Part shown: one piece after another, positions 31,850-42,897 of the stretch | How positions within the stretch are numbered: the first letter of the stretch is position 1 | Layout of the letters: the number at the start of each line of letters is the position of its first letter | Assembly (NCBI RefSeq): GCF_029962835.1 | Contig: NC_080582.1 | Coordinates: 71,730,177-71,794,176 of the forward strand | Reading direction: 5' to 3' | Source of the DNA: Magnolia sinica | Lineage: Eukaryota > Streptophyta > Magnoliopsida > Magnoliales > Magnoliaceae | DNA length: 64,000 nt | Program-made: the position numbers and the translations under genes | The notes under the pieces: generated by a model | Database searches by the model: none | Told to the model about the DNA's origin: nothing | The model's input: only the letters and a program-made list of their open reading frames with translations

Positions 31850-34800
31850 AAACGCTCCGTAGAGAGGTCGAGACATGTGTTGGTCTAATCCCTTGTCTGT
31901 GTCAGAATGGGATGATCTGGAACATCCCCCACATGTGCGAGGAGCCGAGGACCCCAGATGAATGCTATGGGTAGTCAAAGCGCAATATGTGTGGAAAGTA
32001 GCACCCCCCTAGTGAAGATATCGACTTTACGATCGACGAGGACGCCATTTTCGCAGAGGATATTGATCTTCTCCCTTGGCATTTGAATGACTCGGAAACT
32101 CCAGAATGCTTCTCACCTCGCTCCTCGGCTTCCAGGGAGTCAGAAGCAGGCCAAGCTCTTCTATCCTTATTTCAAGAAGAAATCGATGAATGGGTTATCG
32201 AAGCGGAACCTTTGTAGTTCAGGTTGGGAATAGTCTTAGTAGAAGAGCAAAGTGAACATTTGATAAGGGCGGAATTTGAAGAATAGAGGGCTAATGTAAT
32301 TGAGGTATTATAATAAAATAAATGGATAAGGGACACAATGGGACACGTTGGGAGATCCACAGGCTTATCTTTCGGAGATCATCCCGAAGATTTTATAACC
32401 TTATTTCACTGCTTCGAGACCTGTGGCAGACTACTGCTGGGAACGAGATCCCCTAGGAGATCTCACAGTAAGGCGGGCAACAACAAGGAAGCACAAAGTA
32501 TTTCAATTAGCCTAAAGAAGTTTTTTAGGACTCAGTTTAAGAATGGGTCACAGACTCACAAGGGTCATGGGGTAGCTCTGTTTCTATATGAAGATATTGT
32601 CATGGAACGTGAGAGGAGTAGGGTCCAAACACAAGAGAAGTCTAATCAAAGACGTTTGCGGGAGAAGTAAATCAAATATTATATGTCTTCAGGAAACAAA
32701 GATACAAAGTTTCTACAACAAGCTGTTAGGGTTTATCTGGACGGAGTCAGACGCGAAATGGGTGACCCTGGATGCAGTAGGAAGTTCAGGAGGAATTTTG
32801 GTGGCCTGGAAGTCTTCGGTCTGGTTGCTAAAGGATAGCTGGAAAGGTCTGTACTCAGTATCAGTACTTCTTGAGGAAGTATCTTCTGATCTCTGTTGCC
32901 TCATAACTTTGGTCTATGGACTAAATGAAGAAGATAAAAGGAAAGATTTCTGGGAGGAATTGAACGATACAAGACATAAGTTCGGCGGCCCTTGGTGCAT
33001 AGGAGGAGATTTCAACATAATAAGATATGCGACAGAAATGTCAAACGCCAGAAAAATAACCCCAGGGATTCGCAAGTTCTCTCTATGGATATAGGATTAG
33101 GAATTAGTGGTCCCCCCCCCGATTGGAGCTACATTCACGTGGACTAATGGACGCACGAATCCAATCATGTCCAGATTGGATAGATTCTCGGTGTCGACCG
33201 ACTGGATCAATCTATGTCCCTTGATATCGCAGACCGTTCTTCCGAGACCAACATTAGATCACAGTCTGTTAACTCTCTCAGTAGAAGACAACAATTGGGG
33301 CCCGAAACCTTTCAGGTTCGAAACGGCGTGGTTGAAGATAGAAGGATTCCATCAACTCATAAGAGATTGGTGGTCAGAAATGCAGGTGGAAGGATTCGCA
33401 GGTTTCAGGCTTTGCAATAAACTGAGGATCCTGAAAGGCAAGTTAAAGATACGGAAAGAGGTGGTCCTTCGGAAAAGAGAATGGGAAACACAAGATATTC
33501 TAACTGAGTTGCAAGTTATTGATACGGAAGCAAAAATAGAACCAATGGCAACAAATACGTCAAACAGAAGGATACAGTTAATCCAAAGTTATGTTGCCAA
33601 GGTGTCGAAGGATGAATTCTCATGGAAACAAAGAGCGAGGATAAAGTGGATCAAAGGAGACAAACATACAAAATTCTTCCATAATATAGCTAGTGCGAGA
33701 GCTAGAAGAAACAGAATCAGTAGCGTGATTGTGGATGGGAAACGGACTGACGACCCACAGATAATTACGGAAGAGGTCGTCCGATACTTCAACAACCTTC
33801 TTTGTGGAGAAGAACGGAAAAGACCGACGTTGGATCTGCTCCCAGTGGACAGTCTTACGGCAGAGGTAACCGGCGCCCTAGAAGCTTCATTTTCGATGGA
33901 AGAGGTAAAAAGGGCAGTGGAAGCTCTGGGAGGAGATAAGGCCCCGTGGCCAGATGGATTCCCGATCGTTTTCTTCCAAACTTTTTGGGAAACTCTGAAG
34001 AAAGATGTTATGGGCTTCATCAATGAATTTTATGCTAGAGGCAGATTATCAAAGGACATTGGAGCAACGTTTGTTATGCTGATATCGAAGATTCCAGGCG
34101 CGGACTCATTAAAAGACTTTAGACCAATCAGTCTAATTGGTGGCCCTTATAAGATCTTAGCAAAAGTCTTGGCATCTCTGTTGAAAGATGTGTTAGGAAA
34201 GCTCATTTTAGATAATTAGAGTGCATTCATCCCGGGTAGACAAATTATGGATAGCGCCCTCATAGCAAACGGATGCTTAGATTCTTCTCACAAATCAAGA
34301 GAACAAGGATTAATATGCAAGTTAGACCTAGAAAAGGCATATGACCATGTAGATTGGGGTTTTTTGCAATACATGCTTCAGCGAATGGGGTTTTGGGGAG
34401 AGATGGAGAAGGTGGATAAGTGAATGTGTAGGATCCGCCTTCTTTTCGATCCTTCTGAATGGATCCCCTAAAGGTTTCTTCAAGAGCTCTAGAGGTCTGC
34501 GACAGGAATACCTTCTCTCCCCGTTCTTATTCCTAGTGGTGGGGGAAGCCCTATTTAGAATGTTGAACAAAGATCAGGATGAAGGCATTATCTCTGGTGC
34601 CAATGTAGAAGGAATGGACAGACCGATATCTCATGTGCAGTTTGCGTATGATACTCTACTATTTTGAGAAGTAGATCAGGAAAAAGTTAGCAATTTGCGA
34701 ACCATTATCCGGTGTTTCGAGGCAGTTTTGGGTCTTAGACTGAATATGACTAAATCCAAGATGATTGGGGTAAACATGAAGGAAGATGAGGTTACGTCCT

Positions 34801-36299
34801 TTGCTGAGTTTTTTTAATTGTTCAGTGGGGCGCCTTCCGACCACTTATGTAGGCCTTCCGCTTTGTATAGGGAAGCCCCCAAAATCCTTATGGAATAAGG
34901 TCATTATCAGATTCGAGAAGTATCTAGCTTGATGGAAGTGCAGATACTTATCTCTAGGTGGACGAATCACTTTAATCAAGGCAGCTCTTTCAATCTCTCT
35001 CTATACGTAATGTCGATGTTCAAATGTCTGGCCTCAACTTTGGCAACTATAGATAAGCTTAGAAGAGACTTCCTATGGCATGGTAAGGAAGAAAGGAAAA
35101 AATTTCACTTGGTCGAGTGGAAAGAGGTGTGTAAGCATATGCAAGAACGTGAGGTTGGAATAAAAAACCTAAAGAGCAAGAATCGGGCCATCTCAGGCAA
35201 ATGGACCTGGAGACTAGGGACGGAGGATGGGACTCTATGGAATACGTTAGTCAAGAAAAAATATGGGAGATCAGAGAATGGTTGGTGGACAAAGGACTCC
35301 TCAAATTACAGAGCTTCATCGCTATGGAAAGGGGTGTCATCCATGAAGGAGGAGGTTCTGAAAAGGATAGGAATTGCAATAGGGAAAGGGGATAATACTC
35401 GGTTCTAGTATGACAGTTGGGTGGGTGATACTACATTGAAAGATGAATTTCCGCGCATTTTCTGTGTTGCCTCAAATCAGGTCAGTTTGGTCACTGATTG
35501 TTATTCCATCCTCGGGGAGGATTTGGTGTGGGGTCCATAATGTAGAAGAAATCTCCATGACTATGAGGTTGAAGAATATGTAGCCCTTCTTAACCGCATC
35601 CAGGATGTTAAGTTGGATCAGTGAAGTGCAGACAAAATTGTTTGGAAAAGTGATAAATTTGGAGTATTCTCAGTCAAATCTTTTTATAGGAGTATGGAGG
35701 GGGATCTTTCAAGAGGAGAGGAGACCCATGCTAATCATGTTTGGAAATACAAAGACCCCCCCCCCCCCCCCAAGATTCTGGTTGGTTGGTAAAAAGAAAG
35801 TCCTAACAGTGGACAACTTGAGAAAAAGAGGCATGATTATCACAAATGTTTGTCTATGCTACATGGTGAGTGGAGAATCGGTGGACCACCTCTTCATCCA
35901 CTGTCCCTTTATCACTTGGATCTGGTCAGATTTCCTACCCCGTTTCGATATCGTCCGGGCCTCCCCAAATTCTACTGGAAATCTCTTAAGGCGTGGCACG
36001 GTCCAAATTTGGGTATTCAGAGGACCGATTTATGGAGAATGTCCCTTCTTGCTATCTGGTGAAAAGTATGGGAAGAAAGAAATGGAAGATGTTTCAATGA
36101 TGTTTCTAATCCGTCTGATTCCATAGCGCTTAGAGCGAGGAGACTCTTAATTGAGTGGGCTTCTAATGTAGAGAATTTAAAGGGCTGTAATCTACAGTTT
36201 TTAGGAGTGTAGCATGTCCGCTATCTCAGTGGCTTATCTATCTCTGTAATTCTCCCCTTTTAATACAAATCGTGATCTTTCAAAAAAAAAAAAAAAAAA
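31850..36299 (+). mobile_element. Near full-length L1-type LINE, inactivated, plus strand, in the L7 first intron
   Basis: From left: an ORF1-end remnant (DIDFTIDEDAIFAEDIDLLP, about 32010-32215); an endonuclease start MKILSWNVRGVGSKHKRSLI at 32588; reverse transcriptase (33107-34800); and zf-RVT (35600-36210). It ends in an A17 tail (36282-36298). Several stops and shifts break ORF2. The 5' boundary is uncertain (about 31840-31880) and no target duplication was found. This is the most complete LINE here. Confidence 0.85.
32588..36210 (+). pseudogene. LINE ORF2 pseudogene: endonuclease, reverse transcriptase, zf-RVT
   Basis: The endonuclease part (32588-33094, 168 codons) shows SWNVRGVGS, CLQETK and GGDFNIIR. 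It is cut by a stop at 33092 and resumes at 33107 with GATFTWTNGR then RLDRFSVS and LDHSLL. RT parts: WIKGDKHTKFFH, DKAPWPDGFPIVFFQTFWE, LISKIPGADSLKDFRPISLI (to a stop at 34217), [16 protein letters not shown] (motif A near 34319) and [10 protein letters not shown] (motif C near 34636). In motif C the FADD signature reads FAYD, so one catalytic Asp is lost. The end carries KVWEERNGRCFNDV and IEWASNVENLKGCNL. A C16 run at 35756-35771 expands a proline stretch. Confidence 0.88.
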
Positions 36300-37249
36300 C
36301 CTTGACTTTATGGGTTGGGTCGAGGTCAGGTTGGGTCAAGTTTTGCCACCCTACACTCGGTGTCCAATTTATGCCAAATCCATTGATGGCAACACCCCGA
36401 ATCCCCTTGAAATAGCCCAATCGATAAATGGTGCTTTAATTTTCTTCACAAGCCAAGGGATTTAGAATATCATGGATTTAGAATCTCATTTCTAAAGATT
36501 GTATTATTCGGCTCCTTTGATCCATTTTCCCCATGAGGTTGTTTATAGAGGTATATGCCTAAGATATTTCTCTCGTGAAGTCTTGGTTCAAAAGTGCCTG
36601 CCACACTAAGTGAAATTGCCAAACGCTTCTTGTGGGAACACTGATCTGCTCAAAAAAGGTTAACAGGAAAGCTCCAAATGTCAGAGTCCGATTGACATTG
36701 ATTAAGGGTTGGTCACAATAATACAAGTTGCTAGATGGAATCTGTAGGATTTGGGTTTAATTGCTTTAGGCAGCTCGCTATTGTGTCACTTTTTTTGGAG
36801 TTCATACATAAAAAACAGTTTCAGTTGAGAGTTAGCTTCTCATCGTGTTGGTTTCCTTGTTTGTTTTAAAAAAAAGTCTATGGATTAGGCAGTTTTAATT
36901 GCCTTTTGTTGCATATTTGGGCTGAATATAGTGTTTTTTTTTGGGTTCAATGTAATTCAAAGTTTTTCTTATGAAAGGGTCGAGTTGTAGTAGGGCATGG
37001 AATACATTGTAATGGAAACATATACTGCAAATGCAATGGTTAGAACTTTTCCTTATTCTGTCTTTTAGTAATCACACCATGTATTGGAAATTTTATCACT
37101 TGTGTAATATTTTGTTATGAACATTTCAACCTTTCCAATGTTCCTACAACAATATACCTCTAATCTTCCAGTCCCATCTATTGCGGGTCGTCATTGATCC
37201 TGCTACTGATACACTTCCTACAGGAGCTTTGATTAAAGCTGAGGCTGTC

Positions 37250-40200
37250 ATGGCGGATGCAGAACCAAAGCCCCTCACATATATTCCGGAGACAGTGCTG
37301 AAGAAAAGGAAGAACAATGAAGAATGGGCAATAAAAAGGAGGGAGCAATTGGCAGTACGAAAACAGAGAAGCAAAGAAAACCGGAAACTCCTCTTCAGAA
37401 GGGCTGAGCAGTTTATCAAAGAATTCCGTGACAAAGTAATTGTCTAAGTTTATTTATTAAGCTTTTGGAAAATCTTCAAAATTTCCCTGGCTTCCCTCTT
37501 ATTCTTGATAATGTGTCTGGGATTAGCATCTGCCAAGGAATTAAAGCATTTATATTTACAACAACTTCCTTTTTTTTTTTTTTTGCATATACTGTTTTCT
37601 TTTCTTTGGTAATTAATGATACAGAGACTGTACCATTGTATTCCCATACTTGAAAAAATGGGCATGTTTATCAGAATAGGTAGGTGTGCAGACTGGCTGC
37701 TAGGGAGTGTATTCCCTGTGAAAATAATCAAAATGATGCTTTTCTTTGTTTCCAATATGATAGTCAACATAGGATTTATAAAGCCGATCCCAAATAGTTG
37801 GGACCTGGCTATGATGACTCTCTCACTTTTTCTCAACATTTGAAAATGCCACAGGTGCAAGATGATTCTTCAATTTAACGTTACTTATGTGCTTCTATTA
37901 TATTTGATGAAGTTCCTTAATATGTTCGTGCATCCTTACCAAATTCCCAGACCTTCTGTAAGTTCATTAATTGGAAAATGCCATAGGCGCAAGGTGGTCT
38001 TCCATTTTCCCGTTGTTTTACATTTACCAATACTTGTTATTATATTTGATAAAGTTTCTTTATATGTTCTCGTACAGTTTCCAAATTACCAAACTCCCAT
38101 AAGGCCTTGTTTGGCACTTTGAATACCTGGATTGGAAATCCCCTGGATTCAGAATTCCCTGGTTGTGTTTGGCACACTGGATTCAGAATCCGCTGTAATC
38201 CAAAAATATCTATGCACTTAAATTATGTAGTATATTTACGGGAGTTTGAATTTAATTACTAGATCAACTTTAATATCCCTAATTAGTGTATATATGTGAT
38301 GTTTTACATATGATTGTAATAAGCCCATTGAAATATATACAATGGAAAAAAATTGATGAAATTCCAAGCCTCAGATGGGCCACAAGCATAGGATCACAAC
38401 CTAGCGAATCCCCCCAAATGGCACCTGCCAAACGACCCCTAGGTTCATACATTGGAAACAAAAGTTTGCAACCTACATTTCGTTGCTCATCTCTGTTACT
38501 ATATAAAGTTGCTCCAAAAAAATTGTTGCCATAACATTGGTTGAAACCCTGGTTCCTAAAAAGGTTGAAGATTTGGTTGAGTTTATGCTCATTTCATGAA
38601 GGTTATGAACTACTCTATTTTCTGTTCAAGGCCTCACCAAGGGGATCTGTGCAAGGACGAATTGAGATGATCAGTGCAGTACACACACTCAAGGTGTTCC
38701 AAAACGGTAATGGTGGCCGCAACGGCCACCACCGTTACTGTTATGATACGGGCCACTACGGCTGTTACGACCCTTTTTTATTTTTTGAAATAACTGTTAC
38801 AGGACCATTACGGGGCCGTTACGGCCATTTCGGCCCCATAACGCATAACGGTTATGACCATTACCGTTATGTAACCGATTTTGAATACCTTGCACACACC
38901 AATGGGGCACAAATGTGAGAGATCCTGGCTATTCACTAGGTGAGATCCACCACAAACACGTTCTGACCCAAAAATTAAGCTGGTCTGCTCATAAGGGGGG
39001 GCATACATGCACATTGAATACCGTTTTGTGTATTTTCTCATTGTGTGTGGTTCATCTGAAAGAGTGGACGGGCCCGATTTTTGGGCAGGGCATGTTCATG
39101 GTGTGCTCCATTTGATCAATGGCCCATGTCCTGCTCATGTATGCCACGTCAGCATCTTTGCCACAGATTCTCTGTCATTATCTGTGCACAAATCTTGTAC
39201 ACGTTTCCTACTTATAGAAAAGAAAAATCTTATTCACATTTTCTCTTGTGAAACGAAAAGTGACATTCAAAATATTAAGGGTTTTGGTTTCTGGTTAATG
39301 GCTGCATTTTTTAATTTATTCTGTTGATATCTATTCCTCTTGACTTAAAATGTTGGTAGGATAAGTTATGGATTTGTCATGGTGTTGCCCTCGCTAATGG
39401 GCGGACAACACCTTGGTGGCTGATCATTCTCGATGGCCTATGGAACATTTTGGGGGAGCGCAATTGTTGCTGTTTCCTCAACAAAAAGGGGGACTGTGGG
39501 AACAGACCGTTTGGAAATAAAAAAGAGGGATGTTCTAGATGGGGTTTCGGGGTCTAAACATGTCAATGTGTTTGATGTTTCTTCTTTGTTTGGGCTGTGA
39601 TGTTGTTTTTACCTCTTATTGTAATCTGTGTGTGTGTGTGTGTGTGTGTGTATTTCTATTTGGCTATGTGCCAAGTAACCTTTCAATAAAATTCTCACAT
39701 TATCCTTAAAAAATTGTTTGTAGGATAAAGGATACCTACTTTTATTTATTGTGCTAATATACCATTGAGAAAAGACAAAATTTATATTCATCCCTTCTAA
39801 TTATGTGATATATTCCTTTCCCAGGAGTTGGACCTCGTCCAAATGAAGCACAGGAAAAAGAAGAAAAGGCCATCGCGTGGCAAAGTTGAAGGAAAACTGC
39901 TTTTCATTATTCGCATTGGGGGGTAGGTTGCAAACATTACATTCTTACTTCCCTTCTCTATTTGTTGTTTTTCTTTTTTTTCTTTTCTTTTCTTTTTTTT
40001 TTTATAAATTTTTTTCTTCTCTCATAATTTTTAGCACAAATGATATGCATCCGAAGTCTCAGAAGGTTCTACATATGTTGCGGTTGAAGCACATCTTTGA
40101 TGGTGTTTTCGTAAAAGCAAACGAAGGACTGATGGATATGTTGCAGAGGGTTGAACCATATGTGACATATGGGTAATAGCAAAAACCATATACTGCTTTC

Positions 40201-42050
40201 CATTTCTACATTCAATTCTGGACTGTAATGAGATTTTTACTGTCTGGTTCTAGATATCCTCATATGAAGTGTTCAGGAGTCAGTTCCTCCACTCAATTTC
40301 AGTTCTTAACGAGTTTTTACTGTACATTGTAGATATCCTAATATGAAGAGTGTGAAGGAGTTGGTTTACAAGAAGGGTTATGGGAACATGGATAGGCAGA
40401 GGGTTCCTCTCACTGACAACAACATTATTGAACAGGTAGTTTTAGTGTTAAGAGATATACTGGCCGTCGAAGTGTTAGAGATATATTTACTATCTACAAC
40501 CTCTACCTGCTACATTTCATTTCTTTTCCTTTTTTATTTATTTATCTATTTTTTGTCAATAATAGTTTGGGGATGATTTTATACAACTAGGTCTCATTGT
40601 ATTATGGTGCACATTAGTTGGGTTGGGCATGTTAAGAATCCAAAACATTGATCTGGACTGTTTGTACAGGCTACCTTACTCTTCGCTGGCCGCGAAAATT
40701 ACACCATTTGGATGATCCTGGCCACCCGAGTGGCCTTTTTGTTATAGCAGATTATTTTTAAGACACCAAGTGGATGGTTAAAGATCAGTCAAACCGAATC
40801 TTGAGAGGCATAAGCAATCCAAGGTGGGGTGGGGTCTAGTCAAGACTGTCCATTTTGGAGGTCATTGATTGGATTGTTGTGTGTGTGTGTGTGTGTGTGT
40901 GTGTATTGTGTCAATGTGGCCCACGAAGTGTGTTGGATCAAATGCACTGTTCATATTGATGATTATACTACCCATGTGGTCCATGGTACCAATCTGCATC
41001 TTGATGTCATGCAAACTAGTTTTATAGGATCATTCCCCATGACAATATGTGGTGACCTGGGTGCTTGCATTCTCTCACTTTTCGTCCCTAGCATTTTATT
41101 GGCGTCTCCAGACGCTTTTCTGAATGGTTTTTTTTTTTCTGTTCCATTCTAATTCTATTACCGTTCAGTAACTAAATTTGACATTCTATTTACATTCGAA
41201 TTTCAAACTTCCCTTCCATCCATTTCATTTGGCATGCAGTTTATCTGGTCCATTTTTCAGAAGCCCATCTGTATGTCATATTGTCCTGAAACATGGTCCA
41301 AATCCCATCTGCATGTCATCTTGTCCTGAAACTTGTGGATTTCCTTTTTGTCAGACCATGAAAATCCATGTTGAGCTGTCCATGCTAATGTGCTGGCAAT
41401 GTTTCCAACCCCAACTTATGGGTGGGATGACCTGAGTTCCCAACCTTAGCCATCCCATCTGCAAGTTTTCTGATTGACAGCCTGCACATTATGGCATCAT
41501 GGGTCGGTCCAAAAAGTCCCTTAACCAAGCAGCAGTGAACCTTTTCCGACTTGATCTCATAAATTCTTGGCTGTCTAAAAATATGAATCCAATTTGTGCT
41601 GCCGAGATGCGTACTCTAAATATTCTGCTGCATTTGAAACCAAAATAGATAGCAAAAAAGGTGGATGGTAGCTAAGGGTCCTGTGCTGGCCTTGGGCCCC
41701 CTTATTTTAGTAGCTAATAGCCAACTAGGGGTCCCAGCCTTGAAGGATGACTGGTCAAAAAGAGATGCTGTTTTATATCTTGCTTCTGATTTAGTTGTTC
41801 TATGTGTAATTTGGGTTTCTTCTGCAATCTGTAGGCTCTTGGAAAGTACAGTATCATCTGCCTTGAAGACATTGTTCATGAGATTGCTACGGTGGGGCGT
41901 CATTTTAAGGAGGTGGTTAGCTTCCTGTGGCCTTTCAAGCTAAACAAGCCAGAAGGACTTCTACAAAAAAAGAGAACCCTGTACAAGGATGGTGGTGACT
42001 CCGGTGATCGAGAGGATAACATCAATGAACTCATTAGTAAGATGAACTGA
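37250..42050 (+). CDS. 60S ribosomal protein L7 (L7-1-like), five coding exons
   Basis: Component of the large cytosolic ribosomal subunit (uL30 family). Coding exons are 37250-37435, 39825-39922, 40035-40172, 40333-40435 and 41835-42050. Phases join cleanly to 246 residues and a TGA stop. The protein starts [21 protein letters not shown] basic N-terminal arm precedes the L30/L7 domain (about residues 86-145: [53 protein letters not shown]). It continues [25 protein letters not shown] and the end INELISKMN. The YIPE start and the NDMHPK block fit the plant L7-1 subgroup better than the main L7. An acceptor at 37223 (TTCCTACAG) fits a start at 37250. An in-frame ATG at 37181 would lie before that acceptor and was not used. 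Confidence 0.95.
38102..38441. mobile_element. Harbinger-like MITE in L7 intron
   Basis: Inverted ends GGCCTTGTTTGGCAC on the left, and TGCCAAACGACCCCT on the right. The interior repeats CTGGATTCAGAATCC. Lies between coding exons 1 and 2. Confidence 0.6.
38691..38891. mobile_element. Small Mutator-like MITE with GTAACGG/CCGTTAC repeats
   Basis: Ends AAGGTGTTCCAAAACGG and the complement of AAGGTATTCAAAATCGG form about 17-base inverted repeats. The interior alternates GTAATGG, CCGTTAC, GGGGCCGTTACGGCC and CATAACGG. Flanks are CA repeats (CACACACT / CACACACC), so the target duplication cannot be fixed. Related to 11427-11805. Confidence 0.65.
39380..39715 (+). mobile_element. LINE 3' tail remnant with TG microsatellite
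   Basis: Plus-strand reading ...[20 protein letters not shown] resembles the zf-RVT end (W..W.ERN..F). It is followed by a (TG)12 run at 39628-39651 and AATAAAATTCTCACATTATCC just before an A-rich stretch. Confidence 0.5.
40252..40335 (+). repeat. Partial duplication of the start of L7 coding exon 4
   Basis: TAGATATCCTCATATGAAGTG at about 40251 mirrors the true acceptor and exon start TAGATATCCTAATATGAAGAG at about 40331, 80 bases downstream. Each copy is preceded by a similar TTTTTACTGT tract. The upstream copy lacks the rest of the exon. Confidence 0.75.
40878..40904. repeat. GT microsatellite in L7 intron 4
   Basis: About 13 GT units. The surrounding intron (40436-41834) otherwise holds GGCCCAC-rich repeat DNA and a short 41-base tandem repeat near 41262-41335 (CATCTG.ATGTCAT.TTGTCC twice), with no coding sequence. 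Confidence 0.8.
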
Positions 42051-42630
42051 CACCTACAATCATCATCCTGCTTTTTGTGAGAACAAAATGTAGAATAGGG
42101 AATTGTAGTCCTTTGAGCAAGTAAGTTGCAATTGTGATAGATTATGAAAATTGAAGTTGTTTTACAATCAACAATTCCCTTCAGTGAAAGTTGTCGTCTT
42201 TGCAATATTCTGCAGGAGAGATTCAGTGCTCTTGATATTATTTTGTGATCACAAATTCAATATCCGTCCATTTTTATGCATTTCATAAATTGGGCCTGTT
42301 TGTTTGTTGGTCTTGCCCTGAAAAATCAAACTGTTCCGATAATCCTCATCCCTGATTGGAGGGCTCTTGAAGATTGGAAATGGGTGGTTTGGAAAATGTC
42401 CAACCAATGACTGACACATCTATATGATTATGGTTGGATCCGTTCTCTTTCGTCGCACTTAGATGTGTCATCGGTGTAGTTTTAGAGTGAACTGTGTATG
42501 TCTTATATTCAATATAGAAGCCTTTCCAAGGTGCTATTTTGCAAATCTGTTTTCAAAGCTGTGTTGGGTGGGTAGTGCTTCAATATTGCAAATCGAAGTA
42601 CATGTATTCTCTCATTAGCAAGGTGTGGTA
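42051..42630 (+). other. L7 3' UTR and downstream flank
   Basis: Follows the L7 stop codon. AT-rich, no clear AATAAA. No other gene seen. The true transcript end cannot be placed from sequence alone. Confidence 0.4.
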
Positions 42631-42897
42631 GATTTAATCTTGGAAGTGGCTTTGCTGTTTAACTGCCTTGCAGACTGATCTAACAGATGGTTGATTTAAT
42701 CTTGGAAGTGGCTTTGCTGTTTAACTCTCGCGCAGACTGATCTAACAGATCAAGACTGATCTAACAGACGGTTGATTTAATCTTGGAAGTGGCTTTGCTG
42801 TTTAACTCTCGCGCAGACTGATCTAACAGATGGTTGATTTAATCTTGGAAGTGGCTTTGCTGTTTAACTCTCTTGCAGACTGATCTAACAGATGGTT
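42631..42897. repeat. 62-bp minisatellite, four copies, downstream of L7
   Basis: GATTTAATCTTGGAAGTGGC begins at 42631, 42693, 42774 and 42836. Periods are 62, 81 and 62; the long one contains an extra 19-base duplication of AGACTGATCTAACAGA. Each unit ends in CAGACTGATCTAACAGA. Confidence 0.92.

Larger units (their letters stand above)
31366..36353. mobile_element. Split TIR element (GGGTGGCA ends) carrying a large LINE
   Basis: The left end TAGGGGTGGCACTGGGTAGG (31366) and the right end, the complement of TAGGGTGGCAAAACTTGACC (36334-36353), are inverted. Flanking DNA is rich in GGGTCGGGTT and CCCAACCC, a layout common in plant hAT-like MITEs. About 31377-31840 is the left half, 36300-36353 the right tip, and the LINE lies between. 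No clear 8-base target repeat found. Confidence 0.5.

Noticed and set aside
31358-36365. 8-base target duplication of the GGGTGGCA-ended element
   Set aside because: CGTGTTCC and CACTCGGT/CGGTGTCC do not align well enough.
37181-37249. Upstream in-frame ATG as L7 start
   Set aside because: It lies before the likely acceptor at 37223, and family alignment starts at MADAEPK (37250).
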